A stretch of 37,277 nt of DNA, taken from Thioclava sp. SK-1. GTDB lineage: Bacteria; Pseudomonadota; Alphaproteobacteria; Rhodobacterales; Rhodobacteraceae. The stretch's first letter is position 1; every line of letters starts with the position of its first letter. The stretch is taken from assembly GCF_001705665.1 (NCBI RefSeq), contig NZ_MDHA01000073.1, forward strand, positions 1-37,277, read 5' to 3'. Under the pieces are notes generated by a model. That model was not told the DNA's origin, searched no databases, and was given only the letters and a program-made list of their open reading frames with translations. The translations under genes and the position numbers were made by a program. Shown in pieces: positions 8,567 through 14,774 of the stretch.

Positions 8567-8602
8567 GGCCTGACTGGTGGTGTTCTCCGTCCACGTCAGG
8601 CC
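8567..8602 (+). terminator. Hairpin after the Amt-like gene
   Basis: GGCCTGAC and GTCAGGCC form exact arms, with an inner GTGG/CCAC pairing, about 40 bp after the stop of the last operon gene. There is no T-run. It is the likely 3' end of the operon transcript, either by Rho-assisted or hairpin-stabilised termination. Confidence 0.5.
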
Positions 8603-8707
8603 TCAAATGGTGATAATCGATGATCGCGTCGCGGTCTAAGTGTTTAGTGCCAACATGTGATGGGCTAAGTATCTGTGACTATCAGAAGGACGCACATTCG
8701 AAAGTTT

Positions 8708-9052
8708 TCAGCGTCGATGAGGAAGCCGCGATTGTCGCTTTCCGATGCCGATCCCGGCTGCGGAGCCGGTCTCAAACACTTTGAGATAGGCGCGCTCGTA
8801 ATTCAAGGACCACCATAGCCGCTCGATCATCACATCATCCATCCATCGGCCACGCCTGTCCAGCGATATCTTCACGGTCGCGCCCGACAAAATCTTAGTG
8901 CAGCGCGAGGGCGTGAACTGACTGCCCTGATCGGTGGTGAATATCTCCGGCTTTCCCAGCAGTTGCGGGGCTTCCTCCAAAGCCTCGATGCAGAACTCCA
9001 CACTGACCTGCCACGGGATTTTTCCTCCACCGTCGATTAGAGTCCGATCCAA
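8708..9052 (-). pseudogene. IS3-family OrfB remnant (catalytic core part)
   Basis: The reading frame preserves part of an rve-type integrase core: FTTDQGSQFT (second catalytic Asp), then ISLDRRGRWMDDVMIERLWWSL (region of the third catalytic Glu) and YERAYLKVFETG. The N-terminal half of the transposase is missing, and after FETG the sequence no longer matches the family, ending in an unrelated tail. The only upstream initiation codon is TTG. It is a dead fragment of an element different from the other IS3 copies here. Confidence 0.82.
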
Positions 9053-9059
9053 CTTGATC

Positions 9060-9183
9060 TGATCCCCGCAAACTGGACCGCCTTGGGCTGGAGTTTTCCG
9101 CTACGATTTCTCGGCTGGGAGAGGAGTGGAATCACATGAAGGCATCGAAGTTTTCGGACGCGCAGAAGGCATTCATAATGACC
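9060..9183 (+). pseudogene. IS3-type element 5' end with the first codons of orfA
   Basis: A terminal-repeat-like sequence starting TGATCCCCGCAAACTGGACC is followed by ATG at 9136 and the peptide MKASKFSDAQKAFI, a typical start of OrfA in a common IS3 subgroup. The frame then stops after two more codons, where the sequence joins another IS end near 9184. This is an orfA start without a body, cut off by a later rearrangement. Confidence 0.7.
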
Positions 9184-9529
9184 TGAGCCCGAAGTTTCCT
9201 CCAGCTTGCGGAGAGTCCTTGGGGTGGGGTTGATGGCCTTACGCGGCCAGTTTGTCCATCATTATTTTCTCCGCAAATTCATTCGGTGTCAGGTTTCCGA
9301 GTGCCGAATGAGGTCTGTGGGTATTGTAGTCCTCCTGCCATTCTTCCAGCGTTGATCTGGCCTCGGTCAACGAGCTGAAGAGTGTTTCGTTCAGGCATTC
9401 GTCGCGCAGCTTGCCGTTGAAGCTCTCGATAAATGCGTTCTGGGTCGGTTTCCCTGGCGCAATGTAGTGCCAGTCGATGCAGGTCTCCTGCACCCATCTG
9501 AGCACCGCCATGCTGGTGAACTCGGTTCC
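9184..9529 (-). pseudogene. IS3-family OrfB C-terminal remnant, cut by IS110
   Basis: Codons from 9529 down to the stop at 9239 encode [58 protein letters not shown], the C-terminal third of an IS3 transposase including the catalytic Glu (FIESFNG). The conserved preceding DN of the DNGTE motif is absent: the gene is cut exactly before GTE, and IS110-like sequence begins at 9530. The IS end reads TGAGCCCGAAG near 9184. Compare the same cut at 12290. Confidence 0.85.
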
Positions 9530-9686
9530 ATAACACTTTCGGAATGACACTGCTTTAGAGGCTATGATTGCCTGCGCAGCCCTCAAGTAGCGCAGCAGGT
9601 GATCATAGCCGGGTCTCAGGTCCCTACAGTGGTTTTGCAACAAACCACACCGCAAGGGAGACTGACTATGACGGATACCACTATTG
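9530..9686 (+). mobile_element. IS110-family left-end remnant, copy 1
   Basis: From 9558 onward this is identical to 12318-12446 as far as 9686, which includes a structured noncoding leader and the first six codons of an IS110 transposase (ATG 9668). It is truncated at 9687 by an inserted IS3 element. Its first 18 bases match those of copy 2 with two substitutions, followed by a non-matching patch of about 12 bases (9548-9557). Confidence 0.78.
9558..9667 (+). ncRNA. Candidate IS110 bridge-type RNA leader, copy 1
   Basis: The noncoding left end folds into a long stem: GGCTATGAT pairs with ATCATAGCC, and further in CCTGCGC pairs with GCGCAG-AGG across small internal loops. A second hairpin follows (GTGGTTT, six-base loop TGCAAC, AAACCAC). 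In IS110-group elements the left end before the recombinase gene is known to encode a bridge RNA that specifies donor and target. The match here is by position and structure only, and no guide loops have been proven. Confidence 0.4.
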
Positions 9687-9760
9687 TGTCCGTCGTCAGA
9701 GTTTTTCGGAGAGCTTAGGCTGTATCGTAACGGAGGCTCTGGTTCGATTTCTGTCTGAGT

Positions 9761-10696
9761 TTATGTGGCAGCGGCTTGGTGCTGCAATCGGCGTTTTCTG
9801 ATTGTCTTTTTCTTGATCTCCTTTCGCATTTTCAGGATCTTTTCACCTCGACCGTGATAGACATCGGCGGGCGTCAGGTTGGCCAGGCTCTCGTGGTAGC
9901 GGTGGTGGTTGTAGTGATCGACGAAGGCTTCGATCTGCCTCTCAAGATCACCGGGCAGGAAGTAGTTTTCCAGGAGAACCCGGTTCTTCATAGTCTGATG
10001 CCACCTTTCGATCTTGCCCTGGGTTTGGGGGTGATGTGGCGCACCACGAACGTGATCCATGCCTTTGCCCTCAAGATAGTCGGCGAGATCGACCGCCACA
10101 TAGGACGAGCCGTTGTCGCTGAGAAGCCTGGGCTTTTGCGCCACCGTTGCCCGATTGCACCCAGACGCGTCCAACGCCAAGTCCAGCGTGTCGGTGACAT
10201 CTGCGGCCTTCATCGTTGTGCAGAGCTTCCAGGCGATGATGTAGCGGCTGTAGTCGTCGAGGATCGTGGACAGATAGAACCAACCCCAGCCGATGACCTT
10301 GAGATAGGTGAAGTCGGTCTGCCACAGCTCGTTCGGTCTGGTTGTCTTGTCGCGGAACTCTTCGGCCTTGCGAAGGCGATACGCTGAAGATTCCGAGATA
10401 AAATACCGCTTCTCGTCGGTGTATTTGACCGCCAGTTCGCGCGGTGTCAGATCTTCGTGGTCCAGCGCGAACTCGACAAAGGCTTCACGGACATCATCTG
10501 GGATGCGGTTCCAGACGGAATCGGGCCGTGGAGAACGATCGGCAAGCGCATCGATCCCGCCTTCGACCCAACGCGCATACCAATCGTAGTAGGTGCTACT
10601 GGGGATACCAATCATCGTCAGCGTCTGCTTCACCGGCAGGTGCGAGGCTTCCACCGTGCGGATGATCTCAAGCTTCTCGGGTGCGGGATACCTCAT
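9761..10696 (-). CDS. IS3-family transposase OrfB
   Basis: A 311-residue DDE transposase. The N-terminal helix-turn-helix region (about 1-60, with PSSTYYDWYARW) is followed by the rve core: first Asp in LWQTDFTYLK, second in LLSDNGSSYVA, Glu in GKIERWHQTMKNR, then the conserved YNHHRYHESLANLTPADVY. All three catalytic positions are present. It ends in a basic tail (KIRKRRLQ-like). The start overlaps the orfA stop by four bases (ATGA), so translation is probably coupled. It looks functional. Confidence 0.93.
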   Translation of the reverse strand: MRYPAPEKLEIIRTVEASHLPVKQTLTMIGIPSSTYYDWYARWVEGGIDALADRSPRPDSVWNRIPDDVREAFVEFALDHEDLTPRELAVKYTDEKRYFISESSAYRLRKAEEFRDKTTRPNELWQTDFTYLKVIGWGWFYLSTILDDYSRYIIAWKLCTTMKAADVTDTLDLALDASGCNRATVAQKPRLLSDNGSSYVAVDLADYLEGKGMDHVRGAPHHPQTQGKIERWHQTMKNRVLLENYFLPGDLERQIEAFVDHYNHHRYHESLANLTPADVYHGRGEKILKMRKEIKKKTIRKRRLQHQAAAT

Positions 10697-11067
10697 TCTT
10701 CGGACTCCCCATCCCCGATCATGCTTTTTTTGAGCAGGCGGTTCTCAAGCGTCAGCTCGGCAACCACTTCCTTCAGGGCAGCCGATTCCGATCGCAGTTC
10801 TTTGACTTCGGGGGATGTCGCCTGACGGGCCGTGTCACCCGCCAGCCGGTTCTTCCCAGCTTCAAGGAATTCTTTTGACCAAGAGTAATACAGGCTTTCC
10901 GCAATTCCCTCGCGGCGACACAGCGCAGCGATGCTCTCTTCGCCCCGCAGGCCTGCCAGGACGATCCTGATCTTTTCCTCGGCCGAGTAGTGCTTGCGGG
11001 TCTTGCGCTTGATGCCCCTGACCAACTTGTCAGCGGCGTCTTTCGATGTTCCGGATCTCTTGTTCAT
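10693..11067 (-). CDS. IS3-family transposase OrfA
   Basis: A 124-residue DNA-binding subunit with a basic N terminus, a helix-turn-helix at about 28-70 (EEKIRIVLAGLRGEESIAALCRREGIAESLYYSWSKEF in sense, described here in parts) and a C-terminal leucine-rich coiled coil (about 88-115). It is the partner of the 9761-10696 OrfB and overlaps it by four bases. It would bind the inverted repeats of its own element. Confidence 0.9.
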   Translation of the reverse strand: MNKRSGTSKDAADKLVRGIKRKTRKHYSAEEKIRIVLAGLRGEESIAALCRREGIAESLYYSWSKEFLEAGKNRLAGDTARQATSPEVKELRSESAALKEVVAELTLENRLLKKSMIGDGESEE

Positions 11068-11152
11068 CTTCGCTCCTTAATGGCTTCGATGAACCAGAAA
11101 TCCTCCGTCGCTCAAACACCTAAATTTGTCCGGTGGGCGCTGACGTCACACA

Positions 11153-11271
11153 GACCTGCGCCACCGCGTCGATCTTGAACTCATCTGAGTAACGAATTTG
11201 CCCTGACATTTGCGTCGTCCTTTGCTTCCAAAATTACCAAGCAAAGCGTCTACAAATCTAGGGGCACCTCA
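11153..11271 (-). pseudogene. IS3-family orfA 5' fragment with terminal repeat
   Basis: Reading leftward from 11271, a terminal repeat starting TGAGGTGCCCCTAG leads to ATG at 11209 and the peptide MSGQIRYSDEFKIDAVAQV, the conserved start of another IS3 OrfA type. The gene is cut after 19 codons at the edge of the element at 9687-11152. It is a relic end. Confidence 0.75.
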
Positions 11272-11299
11272 GTCAGCCAGAGCCTGATCGCCACCAGTC

Positions 11300-11710
11300 T
11301 CACTCCTCTGCGAGATCCCCTGCTTTCCGGCGCTCGTAGTCAATCTTCTGCTCCTCCAGACGAGCCATCTCTTCTGGGAAAAATTGGACGCCCCACCAGC
11401 ACAGTTCTTCCAGAACCGGAATGAGCGTCTTGCCACGTTCTGACAACTTGTATTCGACCTTAGGCGGCACCTGAGGGTATTCTGTTCGAATGATCAATTG
11501 ATCAGCCTCTAAATCCTTAAGCGCGTTGCTGAGGGCGCGAAACGTAATGCTTCCTATGATCCGCTGCAACTCATTGAAGCGTAGGCAGCCATTCTCCGAA
11601 AGCAGGTAGAGGATCACCATTTTCCACTTACCTCCGATCAGCTTGAGCGTGTAGCCGAACGGGGTATCCTCAATGTTTTTTACCACGCCGTGGTAGGCGG
11701 TCATACCCAT
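11300..11710 (-). CDS. HxlR-family winged-helix transcriptional regulator
   Basis: A 136-residue HxlR-type regulator. The winged helix covers about residues 15-105, with family landmarks KLIGGKWKMVILYLL, LRFNELQR, ITFRALSNALKDLEADQLI and YKLSERGKTL. Members are dimeric repressors or activators that usually control a divergently transcribed neighbour. Here the upstream side (11711-11930) holds no gene and then IS debris, so its original target seems to have been lost. The C-terminal acidic tail is ordinary. There are no cysteines at the position used by redox-sensing members. It is the only non-IS gene between 8527 and 14350. Confidence 0.9.
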   Translation of the reverse strand: MGMTAYHGVVKNIEDTPFGYTLKLIGGKWKMVILYLLSENGCLRFNELQRIIGSITFRALSNALKDLEADQLIIRTEYPQVPPKVEYKLSERGKTLIPVLEELCWWGVQFFPEEMARLEEQKIDYERRKAGDLAEE

Positions 11711-11930
11711 TGATGCCTCCAGACTTCAGGTTCCGCATGTCAAGCCGTTGGCGACCTCTGCGTTTTTATGCAGTATTAGCGCCAAGAAGTGGCTTCCTAA
11801 GAAAGTTACGCAACACCGGCCTTGAAAGCAACACCTGCATAACAACTTTCAAGGCGAAATCCCAAGGAGTGCTTGGAGCGCCGGGAGCTTTTGACCTGCC
11901 ACTGAACATTCATCCAGCGGCGATATGAGC

Positions 11931-12290
11931 CTACGGGTTGTTTACGCTTTTCTTCGCAGTGTCGGCAATGGCCCGGCGCGCGGAGCTTTCATCTCGCGCA
12001 GCGGGTCGGGCCATTGCTGTGTTCATGGTTCGCGCAAATTCACTTGGCGTCTGGTAGTCCAACGCGGAATGCGGTCGCTCAGTGTTGTAGTCTTGGGCCC
12101 ACGCCGTGATCACCACACGGGCATGTGCAAGGTTGCGGAATATTGTTTCGTTGAGCAACTCATCGCGCATGCGGCCGTTAAAACTTTCGACAAATCCGTT
12201 CTGCATTGGCTTCCCCGGCGCGATGTAGTGCCATTCGATGCGGTGTTCGGAACACCAACGCAGGATGGCGTTCGAAGTCAGTTCGGTGCC
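11931..12290 (-). pseudogene. Second IS3-family OrfB C-terminal remnant, cut by IS110 at the same codon
   Basis: Codons from 12290 encode [65 protein letters not shown], given here with gaps, and stop at 11931. It is clearly a different element from the 9184-9529 remnant (roughly half of residues identical), yet it is cut exactly before the same Gly-Thr-Glu. It has a longer C-terminal tail rich in Ala and Arg. The catalytic Asp of the DNGTE motif is lost, so the transposase is dead. Confidence 0.82.
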
Positions 12291-12317
12291 GTAACACCTT
12301 CGGAATGATGCCGATCT

Positions 12318-12427
12318 GAGGCTATGATTGCCTGCGCAGCCCTCAAGTAGCGCAGCAGGTGATCATAGCCGGGTCTCAGGTCCCTACAGTGGTTTTGCAA
12401 CAAACCACACCGCAAGGGAGACTGACT
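12318..12427 (+). ncRNA. Candidate IS110 bridge-type RNA leader, copy 2
   Basis: The sequence and folding potential are identical to copy 1: a long imperfect stem (GGCTATGAT with ATCATAGCC outermost) followed by the GTGGTTT/AAACCAC hairpin, ending just before the transposase ATG at 12428. The position matches the bridge RNA of IS110-group elements. Expression and guide function are unproven. Confidence 0.4.
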
Positions 12428-12530
12428 ATGACGGATACCACTATTGCACAAGCCGAGCCTGTTTTGGTGGCGATTGATATCGCAAAAGCCCGCCATGAAG
12501 TTTTGATCGCTGTTCCCGGCCGAAAGCGCC
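12428..12530 (+). pseudogene. IS110-family transposase, N-terminal fragment
   Basis: MTDTTIAQAEPVLVAIDIAK begins the protein, with the first acidic residue of the DEDD RuvC-like site in AIDIAK and the following RHEVLIAVPGRKRR typical of the family. After about 34 codons it runs into the IS6-family terminal repeat, so nearly all of the recombinase is missing. Confidence 0.85.
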
Positions 12531-13025
12531 GGGTTCTGTCGCAAACTTTAGCAGGGAGTGCAGAACAGCCTTTCAGCGGACACACTTATGCTGCGAGGGA
12601 GGCGAATTGCTGGAAGCCCGTTTTCCCATTCGCGGCGATTTGACCTTTACGGATCATGTGCGCGGTTTCGATCCCGGCCAGCGTCGCAGCTGCTGAGTGA
12701 AACGCTTTGAAGCCAAGTGTTGGGCGCGTGATCCGCTTGATGAAACGATGGTCCTGTTCGACCATGTTGTTCAAATACTTGCTCTGCGTGATCCGGATCA
12801 ACCGTCCGCTGCCCGTAAATTTGCGGATCACGTTCACGGCCTGAAGCCCCGCCAGATTGGCGCCGCTCTTGTCGATAGCAACGCGATCAGGCGTGCCATT
12901 CGTTGAAATCGCACGTTTGAAGAAACGGCGTGCGGCAGCCTTGTCCCGCTTTGCAGAGAGCATGAAATCAAGGGTTCGGCCGTCCCGATCAACGGCACGA
13001 TAAAGATAGGCCCACTGGCTGGACC
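12531..13025 (-). mobile_element. IS6-family element remnant
   Basis: One end is intact (GGGTTCTGTCGCAAACTTT, the common IS6/IS26-type terminal motif). The other end is missing, replaced by the IS3 element starting at 13026. It contains the C-terminal two thirds of the transposase gene. Confidence 0.85.
12586..13025 (-). pseudogene. IS6-family DDE transposase, truncated at its N terminus
   Basis: The frame preserves WAYLYRAVDRDGRTLDFML, DKSGANLAGLQAVN (second Asp region), SKYLNNMVEQDHRFIKR (catalytic Glu region) and the RPTLGFKAFHSA tail of IS6/IS26-type transposases. The N-terminal helix-turn-helix and first catalytic Asp are missing because the IS3 element ending at 13026 interrupts the gene. 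An apparent start MSNTPEQKR lies inside that IS3 element and is artificial. Confidence 0.87.
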
Positions 13026-13057
13026 TGCACCGTTTCTGTTCCGGTGTGTTGCTCATC

Positions 13058-13915
13058 TTAGGCGGCGATCTTTTCGAAGGCCACGGGTGATTTTCCGTCC
13101 AAGGCTGAATGGCGCCTGCGCGGGTTGTAGAAGCCGTTGATGTATTCGAACACCGCGACCTCTACATCCCGGCGTGTTTGCCACGCGTTTCGCCAGATCA
13201 GCTCGGCCTTAAGGGATTTGAAGAAGCTTTCGACAGCCGAATTATCAAAGAAATTTCCTTTGCCGCTCATCGAAGGCAAGAGTTTGTGACGACGAAGGCG
13301 CTTCTGGTACTCGTGGGCACAGTATTGCGCACCACGATCGGTGTGATGAATGCAGCCAGGCGGTGGCCGACGCAGAGCTGTAGCCATGTCCAAGGCACGT
13401 AGCGCCAAGTCCTGCTTCATGCGGTTACTGATCGCCCAACCGATCACACGACGCGAATATAGATCAATAATAACAGACAAATAGGACCAACCCTCGCGGG
13501 TCCAGATATAAGTGATGTCCCCGGCCCACTTCTGGTTTGGCGCCGTCGCCGTGAAGTCCTGGTTCAGACGGTTCGGGGCGATGTTGAAGCTGTGGTCGCT
13601 GTCGGTCGTGCGTTTGAATTTACGGCTGCGCAGAACCTGAATGCCGTTGTCACGCATGATCTGGGCGACGCGGCGCTGGCCAACTTGAAGACCCAGTTCC
13701 TTCAATTCCTGCGTCATGCGCGGACGGCCATAACTGCCCAAGCTGAGCCGATGTTGTTCGCGGATATATGCCAGAAGGATCATGTCACGACGCTGGCGAT
13801 GTGAGGGCGGCTTGCGACGCCACGCCCGTAGCCCACGATCTGAAACCTGCATCAGGCGGCACAGATACGCACGTGAGAGATCTCCGCGATACTCCGCAAT
13901 GAATTGAAATCTCAT
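13058..13915 (-). CDS. IS3-family transposase OrfB (right copy)
   Basis: A 285-residue DDE transposase of the IS3 group. A helix-turn-helix-like HTH_21 region (about 45-100, with GSYGRPRMTQELKELG) precedes the rve core with Asp in KWAGDITYIWT, Asp in IHHTDRGAQYCA and Glu in FFDNSAVESFFKSLKAEL, then the conserved YNPRRRHSALDGKSPVAFE. All catalytic residues are present. It overlaps orfA by four bases. It appears functional and could also act on the left copy and on the whole segment between the two. Confidence 0.94.
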   Translation of the reverse strand: MRFQFIAEYRGDLSRAYLCRLMQVSDRGLRAWRRKPPSHRQRRDMILLAYIREQHRLSLGSYGRPRMTQELKELGLQVGQRRVAQIMRDNGIQVLRSRKFKRTTDSDHSFNIAPNRLNQDFTATAPNQKWAGDITYIWTREGWSYLSVIIDLYSRRVIGWAISNRMKQDLALRALDMATALRRPPPGCIHHTDRGAQYCAHEYQKRLRRHKLLPSMSGKGNFFDNSAVESFFKSLKAELIWRNAWQTRRDVEVAVFEYINGFYNPRRRHSALDGKSPVAFEKIAA

Positions 13916-14184
13916 TGCTTTTGGCTCGCGAAGAAGATTGCCGCCTTTTTTAACACCTCCCTCTCCTCCCGCAGAATACGGTTCTCTTTGCGCAAGCGCT
14001 CATTCTCGCGGCGCAACTCCGCGTCCTCAGCGGCTGTTGGATCGGTCGAGTAATCCCGCATCCACTTGCCCAAGGTCGAAAAACCAACCCCAAGGTCCGA
14101 CGCAACCTGTCGCCGTGTCAGGCCGCTGTGCGCCGCGATCCGAACCGCTTCGCGCTTGAAATCTTCACTATGCTTGGGTGCCAT
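13912..14184 (-). CDS. IS3-family transposase OrfA (right copy)
   Basis: A 90-residue subunit with an N-terminal helix-turn-helix (SGLTRRQVASDLGVGFSTL) and a C-terminal heptad-repeat coiled coil rich in Glu, Arg and Leu (about 52-82). It is nearly identical to the left copy at 86-358. Its stop overlaps the orfB start (ATGA). Confidence 0.93.
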   Translation of the reverse strand: MAPKHSEDFKREAVRIAAHSGLTRRQVASDLGVGFSTLGKWMRDYSTDPTAAEDAELRRENERLRKENRILREEREVLKKAAIFFASQKQ

Positions 14185-14350
14185 ATCCAGTCTCCTTCAA
14201 AGCGAGCATTGCTCACAGAAAACCGGAACGGAAGTGATGCACGTCCACAATATCGACGCGCTGCTCAAAGTGTCCGACGAGCGACCGCAATAGGGTACCC
14301 GTAACCGTTACAACGGTGGAGCGCCTAAATACCGGCGCCCCGAATTTTGC

Positions 14351-14773
14351 TTAGACCATATGCAGCGGTGGTTCGCAGGTCGTCCAGAACCCTTGCAGGG
14401 TTTCTATAATCTTCTTCATGCCGTCTTTGGTTTGCGGCTTGACGATATAACCATTCACCCGCTCGCTATAGGCTTTGGCGATATCTTGCGCGCTGTCAGA
14501 TGTGGTGAACATGAACACCATACTGTCTGATGCCTGGCTGCTGGCGCGCAGCTCGCCCAGGAATTCATGCCCGTTCATTCGCGGCATATTGATATCCAAC
14601 AGCACAAAAAACGGGTAGGGCACCTGCCCCGAGGAAATCAATTCCAACGCATGGATGCCGTCGACCGCGCGGTGCACCACCGACACAGGCGCAACTTTTC
14701 CAAGGGCACGTTCAATCATCATCGCGTCAAGGTTGTTATCCTCAACAAGGAGAATATTCATCTGCCGTTCCAT
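14351..14773 (-). CDS. Single-domain response regulator (CheY/Rcp1-like)
   Basis: A REC domain alone, about 140 residues. Acidic pocket residues are in LLVEDNNLD, the phosphoacceptor Asp in VLLDINMPRMNG, the conserved Thr in FMFTTSDS and Lys in GYIVKPQT. The form resembles response regulators that pair with phytochrome- or CHASE-type kinases. The start at 14773 (or in-frame ATG 14761) lies one base after the kinase stop, which indicates coupling. A longer open frame extending into the kinase gene was rejected. It has no output domain, so it probably acts by protein contact or as a phosphorelay intermediate. Its stop is followed by a weak GC hairpin at 14320-14343. Confidence 0.92.
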   Translation of the reverse strand: MERQMNILLVEDNNLDAMMIERALGKVAPVSVVHRAVDGIHALELISSGQVPYPFFVLLDINMPRMNGHEFLGELRASSQASDSMVFMFTTSDSAQDIAKAYSERVNGYIVKPQTKDGMKKIIETLQGFWTTCEPPLHMV

Positions 14774-14774
14774 A

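Larger units (their letters stand above)
9687..11152 (-). mobile_element. Apparently complete IS3-family element (1466 bp)
   Basis: The ends read inward as TGTCCGTCGTCAGAG (left) and TGTGTGACGTCAGCG (right), imperfect inverted repeats. Inside are two overlapping frames, orfA and orfB, both full length. It has inserted into the IS110 remnant after 9686. The right flank is a different IS3 fragment, and no short target duplication is visible (attg versus gacc), so a deletion probably followed insertion. Confidence 0.85.
12291..12530 (+). mobile_element. IS110-family left-end remnant, copy 2
   Basis: The element starts at the GTE codon junction of the IS3 remnant. It carries a 137-bp noncoding left end and 34 codons of transposase, and is truncated at 12531 by the terminal repeat of an IS6-family element (GGGTTCTGTCGCAAA). 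The segment 12318-12446 is identical to copy 1. Confidence 0.8.
13026..14241 (-). mobile_element. Complete IS3-family element, right copy (1216 bp)
   Basis: The ends read inward as TGCACCGTTTCTGTTCCGG (left) and TGCATCACTTCCGTTCCGG (right), imperfect inverted repeats beginning TGCA. It holds complete orfA and orfB. Flanks are ggacc and cgtcc, with no convincing target duplication. The same element, in the same orientation, forms the left edge of the window at 1-415. Confidence 0.92.

Noticed and set aside
11710-11928. Possible divergent gene partner of the HxlR regulator
   Set aside because: The frame has unusual composition and no family resemblance. It looks like noncoding upstream DNA.
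12359-12643. Continuous 94-residue protein joining IS110 and IS6 sequence
   Set aside because: Only codons 12428-12530 are IS110 transposase. The rest is read-through into the antisense strand of the IS6 remnant.
12586-13056. IS6 transposase starting at MSNTPEQKR
   Set aside because: The first codons fall inside the terminal repeat of the neighbouring IS3 element, so this start is an artefact of the junction.
13021-14246. Target-site duplication around the complete IS3 copy
   Set aside because: The flanks ggacc and cgtcc share no convincing 3-4 base direct repeat, so recombination or deletion after insertion is more likely.
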